Below, piece after piece: positions 23,430 through 35,574 of a DNA stretch of 64,000 bases. Source of the stretch: Papio anubis (taxonomy: Eukaryota > Chordata > Mammalia > Primates > Cercopithecidae); contig NC_044986.1 of assembly GCF_008728515.1 (NCBI RefSeq), forward strand, positions 51,572,855 to 51,636,854, given 5' to 3'. The position numbers and the translations under genes are program-made. The notes beneath the pieces were generated by a model. It was not told the origin of the DNA. It saw only the letters and a program-made list of their open reading frames with translations, and searched no databases. The stretch's first letter is position 1; each line of letters opens with the position of its first letter.

Positions 23430-24105
23430 TGAGAGACCAAAACTGAGGCTCTTTCATCAACTAAGACAGACCCTAAGGTTAAGGAAACAAAAGTTACCTA
23501 TGGGTCAACGTTTCAGGGCCCATCTGGCATGGCAAAATTAATAACTGTCTAAATTCCTTAAGCTACAAGAAGACCCACACTTTTGCTGAACTAACAATAG
23601 GAGTTATCAGTCAAATTATCAGATTCCTCCTAACTCTGATTTACAACCCAGATCACAACTCTGATTGGACCAAAGACTTGTCTTACATGCATTCTTTTTT
23701 GATAAGCAACTATAGATCTTAAACCAGGTTCAGCAACTCACAGAAGCTGTGCACAAACTGTCTTTCTGCCCTATAGTTCACATTTTAAAGTAAGAGCCAA
23801 ATGCCACCTCATTTTAATGTCAAAATCCCTCCCCAAGCTGAACATGGATATATTTTACATATATGTTTTCCCATTTCACATGTGCTTGCCTCCCCTTACA
23901 AATATACATAACTTTTTTTCTCCAAATCTGCAGAATATTTGTGACCCTATTGTGTCATATGGACCCCATGACGCATAAAACCCAACCAGCCCCTTCCCTC
24001 TTTGAAGAGAGAGCATCTTCAGTCCATACCAGAGACTATGTCTTCCAGGTTTGTAAGCCCATATCACCAACAAAGCCCTCATTTCTACTATTTAGCCATC
24101 TTGAC
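23430..24105 (+). mobile_element. Solo LTR (retroviral-type), family not named
   Basis: It begins TGAGAGACC at 23430. It contains 'actgaggctctttcatcaac', 'aatatttgtgaccctattg', a TATA-like GCATAAAACCC at 23972-23982, and a 3' block with 'ccatatcaccaacaaagccc'. The layout (TATA box about 540 bp in, a short downstream part) fits an LTR in sense orientation. It sits inside an old L1-like repeat whose halves flank it. The exact 3' end and target duplication are unclear. The 166-codon frame at 23863-24363, the longest in the window, spans this LTR and the flanking repeat and is not a gene. Confidence 0.6.
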
Positions 24106-24112
24106 TTTTTTG

Positions 24113-24360
24113 GACAACACGATCAACCAGCCTCAACAATTATAACACTATTTTGTTTTATGTTACTACTAGTCTTTCTTTCCCACTTTGGTCTCACTTT
24201 CTTTTCTTCCCTCTTCTTTTCCCTTGCTTCCCTTCATATTTGTTTCTTGATGGTCTTTTTTATATTTTTATTTCTGGAGTCTATTTGTAAGCAAATCCCA
24301 GATGTGATTTCCCTTATACAAAATTTACATGAATTTCTAAGTGAGAAGGCTTTAAAGCAA
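24113..24360. repeat. Old L1-like repeat, right part
   Basis: 'accagcctcaacaattataa', then 'ctggagtctatttgtaagc' and 'aaatcccagatgtgatttcc', match the continuation of the repeat at 23340-23429. The intervening pyrimidine-rich part is decayed. Confidence 0.55.
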
Positions 24361-25068
24361 TAACAACAAAACAAAAGAAAAAACAACAACAAAAAACTAC
24401 CATGCTGTTATTACAAGATTCGATAAAAGCACCCCTTGACCCAGATCTCAATATACAGCCAGGATTGCAAGCCTCCAATTCTAGTCCTATCTTCCTATTT
24501 TACATGAAAGAGACTTGCTTGAAGTCATTGAGGATATTGGCTGGAAGACTGAAATTGTATGTTTATCTCCTAATTCCTCAATCTTGTAAAGCACATCTTC
24601 TTGTAGAAAATTTAAAATAAAAAACTTTAAAGAGTGAAAAAGTTAAATATGATTAGAGAAGTAATGGTAAGCAGAGTGCTAATGGTCCTGTCTTCAGATT
24701 GTGTTTGGATATATTTTAAAAATCAACAAACATCACAGATTTTGTCTCTATACATGTGCTCATTTATCAATATCTTCTGGAGTACTGGAAATTTGATTTA
24801 TTTAGGTTCTCACTCAAATATATACTTGCTGCCTGTACCAAATCCTAAAACAAATCACTTCTTTAAGTTTCAGTTTCTTAACTTGGGCAATGTGAATTGG
24901 AATAACACTTAACTATGAAAACACATGTTAAAGATCTTATAAAACAATAATCGCAATTAAAAAAAGACAAATTGAAAAAAGGATTATCAAAGGGATTGCT
25001 TCAGTTTCCTTATTTGGTCATGCCTTTGATTTAGGGACTACAGATGACTACGGATATTTCTATTTAAA

Positions 25069-25071
<3 letters not shown>
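24361..25071. other. Unassigned DNA with CAA-rich tract
   Basis: It starts with a CAA-rich low-complexity stretch (24361-24395). The rest is not recognised. Frames of 72-92 codons here have no protein-like features. Confidence 0.4.

Positions 25072-25135
<64 letters not shown>
25072..25135. repeat. Compound (TG)n(AG)n microsatellite
   Basis: About 16 GT units run directly into about 15 GA units without interruption, giving a 64-bp purine/pyrimidine-patterned tract. Frames read across it on both strands (poly-CV, poly-RE, poly-LS, poly-TH) are artefacts. Confidence 0.97.
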
Positions 25136-25137
<2 letters not shown>

Positions 25138-27464
25138 ATGTACGTTTTAATGTGTAGATTTCTATGGGTTCTAACTTTAATTCGTTCTAAATCTGGGTTA
25201 AGTCTTAATTGTTCTGTCTGGCTTTCAAATTCCCAGTTACTGATAGTTAAATAGATATTCAGACTATTATGCAACTTTCTAATATTTTGATTTCCTCTTT
25301 TATAGATCATTACATGTGAATCAGATCACTGCTTCCTAGTTTACTGAAATGTAATGAAATACAGTGGAAATACATTTTTAAAGTCACAGTAAGTCCCCTT
25401 AAGAAGATAAACGGAATACATTAACATGTTTGATCTTAATTTTCTTAAACTTGCCAGACATGGATATTTGTAATTTTTAAGCCTATAGAATTGGAGTTTT
25501 CTCTAGCCTGTACAATTTAGAATAGGAGCAATTTCAAGCAGGTAAGTAAGTGTGGAAATTTTTTAGTTTAAAATTAGCCTATGAAGTCCAGCTTCTTTGT
25601 TTTATTTTACATTGTTAAATAAAAGCACCAGTGAATCTGCATCAACGCAAAATATAAAGAGAACTATCCTCTCTGGATTTTCTTTACACATCTAAACAAA
25701 ATTTAATCTCACTATCCTCCTATATTACAAAAACAAACAAGCAAACAAACATAAAATACAAAACAAACTTATAATACAATGCATCACAGCATATAAAATA
25801 TAATTGAAAATTAGAGAAATGTTTGTATTCAATCTAAATTATACCCAAATAATGTCATATGCCTTCCACAACTAATCTCACAAATGCTACATAAGTTAGC
25901 ATAGTAATGCAGTTTTACAAAAAATATATTTTAGCATTTTCTGGATTTGTGAGATTAAAAAATAGAATAAAATTCTAAGGAAATATGTATCAATGTCTTT
26001 GGTACTTAGCACAATTGATTTATTGCTTTTTGGAAAGCTGTTTTCTTTCTCAGGTGAAATATGTCTTTGCATCAGTGGAATTAAAGGCAGTATTGAGGTT
26101 TTTCCCTATCATTTATTTCAGCACTTTAGAAACATCTCTCTGTTGTCTGTTTAACCCTGTAGAGAAGATAAAAGATTACACCATAAGTCATTATAGGAAA
26201 ATAAAACAAAGAACAGCTTTTGCATCTTAAAAGCATATTATCTATATAAACTATGTTTCATGCTAGCCTGTCAATATTCACACTATCCAAAATACATATG
26301 AGTAGATTTTTATCAAAGTTGAATATTTTATAGTAATAGTTTCACCTTAAAATATAGCTTAAGTGGTGTCTTCAAGATTTATATTAAGGTGGCATCAGAC
26401 AGGTTGTCATCCTCAGAGTTGCTAAAAGAGAGGTCTAATCGAGACTGGTAGGATTGCCAACAGAAAGCCATGTAAGAAATATTAGAATGACGCCGACGAA
26501 CAAAGAAAACTTTTATTTCAAATGTGAGCTGCTTTTCAAAATCACAAGGTCATACACTCTGTTTTGCAATTGCAGATTCCTATAGCAGATACTTTGTACA
26601 TGGTCAACTTTGCACCCAGGATGAGAATTGTCAAAGATTTATTTATCTAAAGGTGGTAAGTCAAAATGGAGTATAGCAAAAAACCTTCCTAAAGGCTACA
26701 AAATGCCTTTTATGATATCTTCTGAACCCACAGAACTTTTTCAATGCAGTATTAGAAAAAGGTTGTGTTAAGTAAGTTCCTCCTAAAGGGGAAAAAAAAC
26801 CTCCACAAATTTTGTATAAATAATTGAATCCATATAGAGGGAGGTTGGTCACACAGTGTGAGTATCCTTAGAAATAGAATATTCCAGTATTGAGGGGACA
26901 AAGTTTAGCCCACCTAAGAACACTTCCTATTTTGAACCAGTCATTTTCAAAATGAAACTGATATATAGTTACATAAATTACTCAACAATGGCAGTAGGAG
27001 AACTAGGTGTAATAGCTACAATAATATTCTAGTATAAATGATCTAAGAACTGTTATTAACATATCTCCTTGGTTAGTATTCATTATACTCAAAGCTTGAG
27101 GACAACTGAATAATTAGCCCCCAATATTTTCAAAGTTGTTCTACATTGAGAGTTGTCGTCATTTAGTTAAGAAATCTGGAATTTTTACATTTATGTTCTA
27201 TTGGGCTTCTTGAAAAAAGTTTCCACTGTTAACATGTCATTATTATCTTTTTCAAATGTAATTACTTAGTCAATTAATGTTACTCTTCTGTAAAACATTT
27301 ATTTTAGCTGTAAGTGAAAGCCATTTCTTTATCATCATACTGTTCTGTTTGTTACTTTTGTAATCTACCCCCTTTTCATAGCAAATTCTTTAAGGGAAGA
27401 AACAAAAAAGACTATTTTATTTTACTCTTTTCATTTCTGTTCGTGTGTTTCATTTTCCTGTCTC
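25136..27464. other. Unassigned non-coding DNA
   Basis: No repeat was named over 2.3 kb. A small (CAAA)n stretch lies at 25730-25752. A CpG-containing patch ('gacgccgacgaac') at about 26490 is unusual for this AT-rich background but has no other feature. Confidence 0.4.
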
Positions 27465-27807
27465 CTGTATACTGCCTTTTGTTGTTGTTGTTGTTGTTGT
27501 TTGTTTGTTTTGACAGAGTCTCGCTCTGTCACCCAGGGTAGAGTGCAGTGGCGCGATCTTGGTTCACTGCAAACTCCGTCATCTCTTGGGTCCAAGCAAT
27601 TCTCCTGCCTCAGCCTCCTGAGTAGCTGGGATTACAGGTGTGCACCACCATGCCTGGCTAATTTTTGCTTTTTTAGTAGAGATGTGGTTTCACCATGTAG
27701 GTCAGGCTGGTCTCGAACTCCTGACCTTGTGATGCCCCCGCCTTGGCCTCTGAAAGTGCTGGGATTACAGGCGTGAGCCACCGTACCCAGCCTGTATGCT
27801 GCCTTTT
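27465..27807 (-). mobile_element. AluS SINE with (GTT)n-expanded tail
   Basis: An antisense Alu, 27481-27791, with all canonical blocks from 'gagtctcgctctgtcaccc' to 'gtgagccaccgtacccag'. Its A-tail has become (GTT)7 followed by GTTTGTTTG. Target duplications 'ctgtatactgcctttt' (27465-27480) and 'ctgtatgctgcctttt' (27792-27807) differ by one base. Overlapping 75- and 91-codon frames are Alu translations. Confidence 0.96.
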
Positions 27808-28068
27808 AAATTTGAGGATGTCCAGTGACTGAAGTGAGGATCAATGCTAATGAGGTAACTAATGTCCCAAAAGGATTTATGGGAAGGACAAATTTTATTT
27901 CATTTTCTAATGCTCCCAATAGTAAAATCAATGTTATTTTTATTTGTTGACATGTGATGTAGTAATTATCTATCATAAGGTAAATATACTGTGTAATAGG
28001 CCTCTTATTTATACCCTAACCCACTATCCCACTACTATTTTGGATGTCAAAAATTTCATCTGTTTTAC

Positions 28069-28100
<32 letters not shown>

Positions 28101-28574
28101 AGTGTTTCCCTTCTTTGTTGTAACACTTGAAAAATGAGTGACTAGCTTAGCAGGGAAACACTTTAGGCCCCTGGATGAACACATGTCAGGCAAGAGAGGA
28201 GAAGTGAGAAAGACTTAAAATATTCATTTTCACCATTTCTCTAGAGGAAGCCCCTGTAGATGTTGGGTTAGGCCAACAAAGAAGTGTTTCGGTATTTTTC
28301 CGATCCTGATCAGTTCCCCATGATAAATGGAATATGAAAAGTATTAAGTTCTATGCGGATGAGGCATTTTCACATCACGTTGCTAGTTGGAAGGTTTCTT
28401 TTTTGAATATTCTCTCCTCTTTTCTCCCTTGTCCCCCACCCCAACCTGTTTGAAGCAATAAAACATGATGATGCTAAACAAATAAATTCATAATTGTGTA
28501 AATATAATTTACCAAATCAAAATATATAGACCCAGTCATAACAGAACCTATTTCTCTTTCTAGTTTTATTTCCC
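27808..28574. other. Unassigned DNA with poly-A
   Basis: A 27-bp poly-A lies at 28068-28094 without a recognisable retroposon attached. The remainder is not recognised. Confidence 0.45.
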
Positions 28575-28770
28575 TTTCATTGCACTACTCACCATCTGGC
28601 ATATTATATGCTTGGCTCACTTAATTGCTTACTATTTGTCTCACACACTAAACTATACCCTCGCCAAGTATTGGGGTTTTTAGTGTCTTTTTATTGCCAT
28701 ATCTCACAGACTGAAACAGTAGCAGAGACATAGTAGGTACTCAGTAAATATTTGCTCAATGAATAAAATA
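28575..28770 (+). repeat. L2 LINE 3' end
   Basis: It ends with 'gcagagacatagtaggtact' and 'cagtaaatatttgctcaatg', the L2 3' terminus 'gcacatagtaggcactcaataaa...' in sense orientation. Upstream 'gtctttttattgccatatct' corresponds to its 'tgttcactgctgtatcc' block. Confidence 0.75.
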
Positions 28771-30029
28771 ATAGATAAACTAATCAGAAAGAAATATGCA
28801 CTCTTACGGGATAAGAAAAAAAGAAAGAACGCTCATGTTCTCTAAAATGACACATACATATATGAATGAAAAAATGTTGTATAGAATAACTATTATATTC
28901 AAACATAATTTAATGAACAAGTTATCTATATGGCACAATTACTCATCTTGTGAAAAAACAGGCTACTGAAAAAATAATTGCAATTTGTGATGTATATGTA
29001 AGTACAAAATTCATTTGGTATTCAAAAAGGCTTGGTTTTTTCAAAAAATCATTATATATGTAGCAGAAAAAGTATAAAATAAATGTTAAATATAATTTAT
29101 TAACAGATTTATGTCCTTACCTAATAGTAAATTCTTGGGATTTTAACTGTCAGTAAATACAAAGAAGAAGAAGCAGATTTGAAATAATCTCACACAACAT
29201 TTAAAATATTTATTTTAATTTTAGCATTGGAAAATATTCTGCCACTGAAAACACTACAATTTATGCTATGAGAACTATAAAAGCTCAGCAGACCAGAGCT
29301 TTAAAGCAAAAATAAAATGTGTGTGAATATTTTCCATCCAGCAAATTGAAACATTTTATTTTAAAATTAACAGAAAATAAACCAATTTTTGAAGACCAGC
29401 AAATAATGATTACTAAGCACTGAGCACTCTCTACATGACAAATTTTGCTTCAAGCTCTAGAAGGTGTAAGAATCAGAGCAACAAAGGTTTTGAACCCACT
29501 GGTTACAATAAATCTTATATTACTCACTTCACAATGCATGCTTGATTTAGTGGAATCAAGGAAATGGATTGAGGCTGTCTGAAGAAGGTCTGATATATGA
29601 GAGGGGGTCTTTTGTACTGTTCAAGGACAAAAGCAAAATCATAAAATTGATTCTTCATCATATTGGTGGGAGTAAAGGGTTTAAAGTAAAATCCTTTCGT
29701 TCAAGTCTATTTTTCTTATGAGAAAAATTCAGTTTGGTTTTATGTAATATAAAAAATATAATCCCACAATGTAGCTTAAAATAACCTATATAAACACATT
29801 AAAAACAAAGCCCCACATATTATTATTTTGGCATTTTGACTTTCTGATCCTTCCTTAATATCATTCTTCCAACTTTTAACATGAGATCTTCAAAATTAGT
29901 GATGGAAATTCCCAAGTGGTTATTCAATATTGTTTGGGTATAATTTATTAACAATCTATGTGTTCAATCTTTAAAACTTCAGCAAATATTTCTGATTTTC
30001 TTGTTACATTCACCTCATCCTGTTTTCAG
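28771..30029. other. Unassigned AT-rich non-coding DNA
   Basis: No element was named. 29400-29510 faintly resembles an antisense L2 end but is too decayed to claim. Confidence 0.4.
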
Positions 30030-30343
30030 ACACATAGTAAGATCCCAAGTCTACTCATCTTGGGGTTGGATGTGGTAGGTGATTAGTTCTGGCCACTTGC
30101 AGGTTATGGCTCTTATTTGTTGGAATGGAATCCTCCTAAAGTTTGCTTTGCTCTGGCATGATGAATGTAAACTATTGTGATGTTGGCTGAGTGACTACAC
30201 AGACCAGGAATTTCACCTTCAAGTCTCTGCCACCAAACTGTAATGGACAAGTTATAGGAGTGAAAAATAAAACTGACTTTAAGCCACTAAAAGTCATGTG
30301 GTTGTTTGTTATGCCATGTAACCTAGCATGCATCCTAACAGAG
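30030..30343 (+). mobile_element. MaLR-like LTR 3' portion
   Basis: 'atcttggggttggatgtgg', 'taggtgattagttctggcc' and the tail 'ctttaagccactaaaagtca', 'gttgtttgttatgccatgta', 'catcctaacagag' follow an ERVL-MaLR LTR in sense orientation. An AATAAA at 30268-30273 precedes the tail, as expected. Confidence 0.6.
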
Positions 30344-31500
30344 TGTTTCCTAACATATTCATGACATTTAGAATAAAACTAAAACAGAGTTGATCCATGT
30401 AATTTATGGCTTCTGTATTTGTGAATTCATCTACTCACTAAAATTTTTTTGTAAGCCCAGAAACAATATTCTTGCTGCTCCCACGGTTATTCCTGAACAA
30501 GTGCAAAGCAACTAACAAAGACACTTGATATGCACATTCCCAACTGAAGTCAAATAAGGTCCTCATACTGTAAACAAGTGTCCTTTTACAGTCTATTTAA
30601 TATTCTTTTCTAATTTTGCATTTTTTAGCTTTTTTTTAAGGAACTTTGCAGAAGCCTATCTTTCATTTAGTCTTTTACACTTTGAGTTTCCTAACTTGCC
30701 CTCATTCCAACATCTCTGCCCAGATGAATCCTAAACTAATTCAGTGGGACCACAACCATGTGCACTATGATTTGTTCACTCTAAAATTCAGATATTGGGA
30801 AACTGGGACTTGTTCATATGTGTTCATAGTGGGTGGCATGGGAGATAAGATGGAGTTCTGTCTCCTCCTTTTGATAAAAATAGAATCCTACTGAAGCACT
30901 AACAAATCAAGCCCATTTTATACAGCTTGGTTAGGTTCTAGAATTAATGTTTATTATAGATTAAGTAGACATTTTATGGGTTGTCCTGGGAACCCAACCA
31001 TCATTTTTAATATTGTTTCTATGGTAAAATGCATTCCAAGTTCCAAACAATTGATTCACAAATTAGCTTCGGGAACACTACCAGCTTCTAAAATGTGGAC
31101 TCCTGTATAGCAAATGAGTAAAGCACAGAAACAAAGAGATAATACCCAGGTTTCCTATCTTTAGTGTGCCAGGATGGTAGCTTAATATTGATAAGACTAT
31201 CTGCCTGGGCAGCCTGGTAAACCTATATTTACTCAGCACTCACTTATGAGATTAATTTTTTGTCAATTTCTGCTACATAATTTGTAGTCATATGGGAGGA
31301 ATTTGGCCACAGAAATGATAAAGAAAAAATGATAGAATATATGGTGTCGTGATCCTGTCCACAGTACATCAGTGTATTTGCAATGCAAAGGTCTGTGCCC
31401 TGACAATTATCTTCAGCATATTATTACTGTAGCAGAGAATAGATTGGGATCACTAATGGACATGACTTACCACTTCTTTACTGTACCAATTTGCCTCACT

Positions 31501-31503
<3 letters not shown>
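30344..31503. other. Unassigned non-coding DNA
   Basis: No repeat or gene was recognised. The 82-codon frame at 30646-30894 has no domain or splice context that I can support. Confidence 0.4.

Positions 31504-31533
<30 letters not shown>
31504..31533. repeat. (TG)15 microsatellite
   Basis: Fifteen uninterrupted TG units bounded by 'gat' and 'gtgagtag'. Confidence 0.96.
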
Positions 31534-31534
<1 letters not shown>

Positions 31535-32132
31535 TGAGTAGCCACCAGGTTGAACAAATCTGCCCAATAATGCTGTGTTAAATAGAGAATGCTGATTAGG
31601 GGAAGGGAAGACCAAAAGCAAGATTAGAATTATTATCAGAAGTTTATATTTAATATACATACATTTAGGCAAAACATATTGATATTTGGCTATCAGTCTT
31701 GCTTGTATGAGATGTCTAGGAATGATGGAAATTAAGAGCTACAGTTCTCATTAAAACATGTTTAATTTTAAACCAGGCAATATTGGCATATTTACAGAAT
31801 GGATGCTACCCTGAAGAATAATTGAGCCTATTACAAGTTATAAAGAAAAGCCAGGAGTCCACTGTCCACTGAACATGTTAATTGAATCCGACTCTGCAAA
31901 AAGATGAAAGAATGTTTTCTCTAATTGCAAAGGTCCCCAGCTGGGTACATATTTCTATTTATCACTTCACACTTGAGTGGCCCATGGTGTTTCATACAAA
32001 CCCTGTTTCTTAGGAAAAGATTCTTAATTTGCATAATGAGGCCATTTTTTTAAATCAATGTCTTACACAGTGCTTTGGCATGAACCATTGGGAAGAAAGT
32101 TCTGATTTATTTCAATGAGATTTGTTTATTTG
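31534..32132. other. Unassigned DNA, no repeat seen
   Basis: Repeat-free by eye. It contains an octamer-like ATTTGCATAATGA at about 32025-32040 and moderate GC content between 31790 and 32000, which would fit non-coding unique sequence. Confidence 0.4.
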
Positions 32133-33735
32133 TACCTAATAACTGTACATATTTATGGGGTACGTATGATATTTGGATACATGCATACAATGTGTAATGA
32201 ACAAATCAGAGTATTTAAAATATTCATCACCTCCAACATTTATCATTTATTCATATTAAGATTATTAAAAATCCTCTTTTGTAGCTAGTTTGAAATGTAC
32301 AATATGTTGTTGTCAACTATAGTCACCATATTGTGCAATGGAGCACTAGAACTTATTCTTTCTGTCTAACTTGTATGTTTGAACCCACTAACCAACCTTT
32401 CCCCTCTCTCCAGCCTCTAGTAACCATTATGCTACTCTCTACTCCACAAGTGAGAATATACAATTTTTGTCTTTCTCTGCCTGGCTTATTTAACTAAATA
32501 TAATTATCTCCACTTCCATTGATGTTGTTACAAATGACAGGATTTCATTAATTTTTGTGTCTGAATAATATTTCAACATGTATATATACCACATATTATT
32601 TTTCCATTTATCTATTCATGGGCACTTAGGTTGATCCCTTATATTGGCTACTATCAATAATGCTGTAAAAAACTAGGGGGTGCAGGTGTCCCTTTGATAT
32701 AACGATTTCCTTTCATTTGGATAAATACCCAATAGTGTGATTGCTGGATCATATGGTAGTTCTATTTTTAGATTTGGGAAAAACAACCATACTGTTTTCC
32801 ATTATGGCAGTACTAATTTACATTTCCCAAAACAGTATATGAGAGTTTTTCTCCACATCCTTGCCAGCATTTGTTATTTTTTGTCTTTTTGATAATTGCC
32901 ACTCTAACTGGGGTAAGATGATATCTCATTGTGGTTCTGATTTGCATTTCTCAGATAATTAATGATGTTGACTGTTAACCGATTGAATGTCTTCTTTTGA
33001 AGTGATGCTGACTGTCAGCCATTTGAATGTCTTCTTTTGAAGTGATGTTGAGTGTTGGCCATTTGAATGTTTTCTTTTGAAGAATACCTATTCAGATTAT
33101 TTGCCCAATTTTTTATGGGAATATTTGTGGGGTTTTTTTGCTGGTGAGTTGTTTGATATCCTTATGTACCTTGGGCGTCAGTGCCTTGTCAAATGAAGAG
33201 TTTGCAAATATTTTCTCCCATGTTACATGTGGTCTCTTCACTCTGCCGATTGATTGTTTCTGCGGCTATGCAGACACTTTTCAGTTTAATATAGTCCCAT
33301 TTGTCTCTTTTTCTTTTTGTTACCTGTTTATTTGAAGTCTTGGTCATAAAATCTTTGCACACACCAATCTCTTAAATCATCCCCCCTGTGATTTTTTCTA
33401 GTATTTTTATAGTTTTGAGTATTATATTTAATTTTTAATCTATTTGAGTTGATTTTTGATATGGTGAGAGATATGGATCTAGCTTCCTTCTTTGTGCCCA
33501 TTGAGACTCAGTTTTCACTACACCATTTATTATAGAGGGTGTTCTTTCCACAATGTACGTTCTCAGCACCTTTGCTTAGGTTCTCTATTCTCTATTGGTC
33601 TAAGTGTCTGTTTTTACAGCAATACCTTGCTGTTTTTGGTTACAATAGTTTTGTAGTATATTTCAATGTCAGATAGTATGATGCCCCATTTCTGCTCTTT
33701 TTGCTCAGTATTGCTTTGTCTGTTTGAGGTTCAAG
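32133..33735 (-). mobile_element. 5'-truncated L1 (L1PB/L1MA-like), antisense
   Basis: The reversed L1 3' UTR comes first ('gtacatatttatggggtacg', 'aactatagtcaccatattgt'), then reversed ORF2: 'ggatcatatggtagttctat', 'gataattgccactctaact', 'tcattgtggttctgatttgc', 'tttgcaaatattttctcc' and 'gttttgtagtatatttca'. It stops at about 33735, so roughly the last 1.6 kb is present. Stops and indels break ORF2. A 40-bp segment is present in three tandem copies at 32964-33083. The 65-codon frame at 33138-33335 is antisense to ORF2. Confidence 0.93.
32964..33083. repeat. Three tandem 40-bp units within the L1
   Basis: Units 32964-33003, 33004-33043 and 33044-33083 each begin GATG(T/C)TGA and end CTTTTGAAG(T/A). 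L1 normally has one copy of this stretch ('ggccatttg...tcttcttttga'). The units differ from each other at several positions. Confidence 0.9.
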
Positions 33736-35574
33736 AGGATTTTCTTCTAATTTATATGTTATAAATAACATTAACAAACCAGTTTTAGAACCAATGACCA
33801 TTATTCAAGTTCTTTCCGAAGTTAAACCCCAGATAGAAGAAGTTTATCACTTTTATGTTGAAAATAATCACTTTTTTCAGGTTGTCTCTGAAAACAGAAA
33901 TTTAAATGGATACAGTCTAACTCTAGAAAGTTAAAGTTGCTGGATGGTTGTGTCACACTGTAATCTGTGGATGCTAATAAAAAAGAACAATTACTAAGAT
34001 TTTAATATAGACAAAATATGTTTAAATTTATAGATTAGTAAGAATATCCCCCACATTTTCTTCTTGGGATATTGGAATATCTAGGAAGAGCTATCCTAGT
34101 CCCAATTCTCTGGGAAGTGCAGAATCTAGATAAGAACATACCAGTAAGCCTATAGCAGATGCCAACATTATTAACCAAATGAGCATAGCAACCCATGATG
34201 GTAAAGAACAAGTTGCACATCAGCAAAGTGACCACAGATATTGTGATTGATGAGGTCCAGATGCTCTGTTAATTCCATGATGGAAAGTGCTATTATCCTG
34301 TGACAGCACTTAGGGTTTTTCAATGGCACTTTTTCTGAGCATCACTAGGATAATTTTATTTATTATAATCTGATGAGTATGAGGTATATTATGACCAAAC
34401 GTTCTTTTTCTCTCAAAGTTTTATATATGTAATGCAGTGATCAAACTATAAGTGGGGAGTCTTGGCTCTCATATAATATGAATATATGAGTTAGAACTCG
34501 AGCCCCAAAAGTATAATATACCTCAAAGAAGATAGCTGGGGATATTGCGTATATCCTATTTCTAATGGCAAATATCTGGTGAATGCCATAATTATATCTT
34601 TAGTAGGAATGCATAAAGGACTAACATGTTTAACATTTGAATGTATAAAAATATAGAGGCTTAATTTGTGTATTTTAATACAAGAATAATTTTATATAAA
34701 TAATATCTATAATAAAAAGTACTATCAGACATACCTAAACCTAAATAAAAGCCTAAAGAAGTCTACATATTTATATTTAGTCAGCACGCTGATATACCTA
34801 GTTATCTAAGTGAACTAAATATCATCAAATATATCTGAAGTCATATGAGATCATTTATGAACTACAAATCTTCTTCCACCTAATTAGCTTATAGCTGACC
34901 TTTAGGAAATGGTACTTAATTGAACAGAAATGTTCAGAAATATGTTCTGAATTTGAACTTAGCATACATGAATAAACAACCAACAAAAAAGATTACATTG
35001 CTGCATTATTTTGGAATTGGGGCATAAAATATAAATCATACAGATAGAAAAGTGATGTTTTGGAATTACCTACCAAATATGTGGATGAATTCTGTGGATG
35101 AATTCTGTATTTTCTATAGAGTGATATGTATCTCATTAATGAATATGCATGTATCTACACACACATATACATATATATATACACACACATATATGAAATC
35201 ATGTAATGTCCTGTAATTAAAGATAATATGTAGTATGCTGTCATAATATAAAGGAGTAATCTTTATCTAGGAAAAACTCCTTTGGTTTTAAATACATGTC
35301 TTTTAACACCACTCATATGTGTCATCTTTTCACTCTTTGCCTTTTCTAACTTAAATCATTTATTTATTTACCTCAAATTTAAATGGAAGTTGCCTCTGTA
35401 TAATTTTTTGCAATGTTCTAAGCTCAATAACATATAGTGAGTGTCTTTGGGAATTAATATGCAATTAATTACAAAAGGTGTTTTAACATAATTTGTATTT
35501 CTATTAAAATGATATGCACTTCAAAGAAAATATGTAATTTCAGAATTTAGAAAGTATAACTAAATGTTTAAGAA
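33736..35574. other. Unassigned AT-rich DNA with CA/TA tract
   Basis: No element was named in 33736-35150. A mixed (CA)(TA) low-complexity tract lies at 35155-35195, and a 13-bp direct repeat 'gtggatgaattct' occurs twice at about 35080-35106. Confidence 0.45.

Noticed and set aside
23863..24363. 166-codon open frame, the longest in the window
   Set aside because: It runs from an LTR into an old L1-like repeat, has a low-complexity F/L/S-rich composition and no domain.
27501..27776. 91-codon frame resembling primate 'hypothetical proteins'
   Set aside because: It is a translated antisense Alu.
32133..33735. Full-length, possibly active L1
   Set aside because: Only about 1.6 kb is present, with indels, a 40-bp triplication and a broken ORF2.
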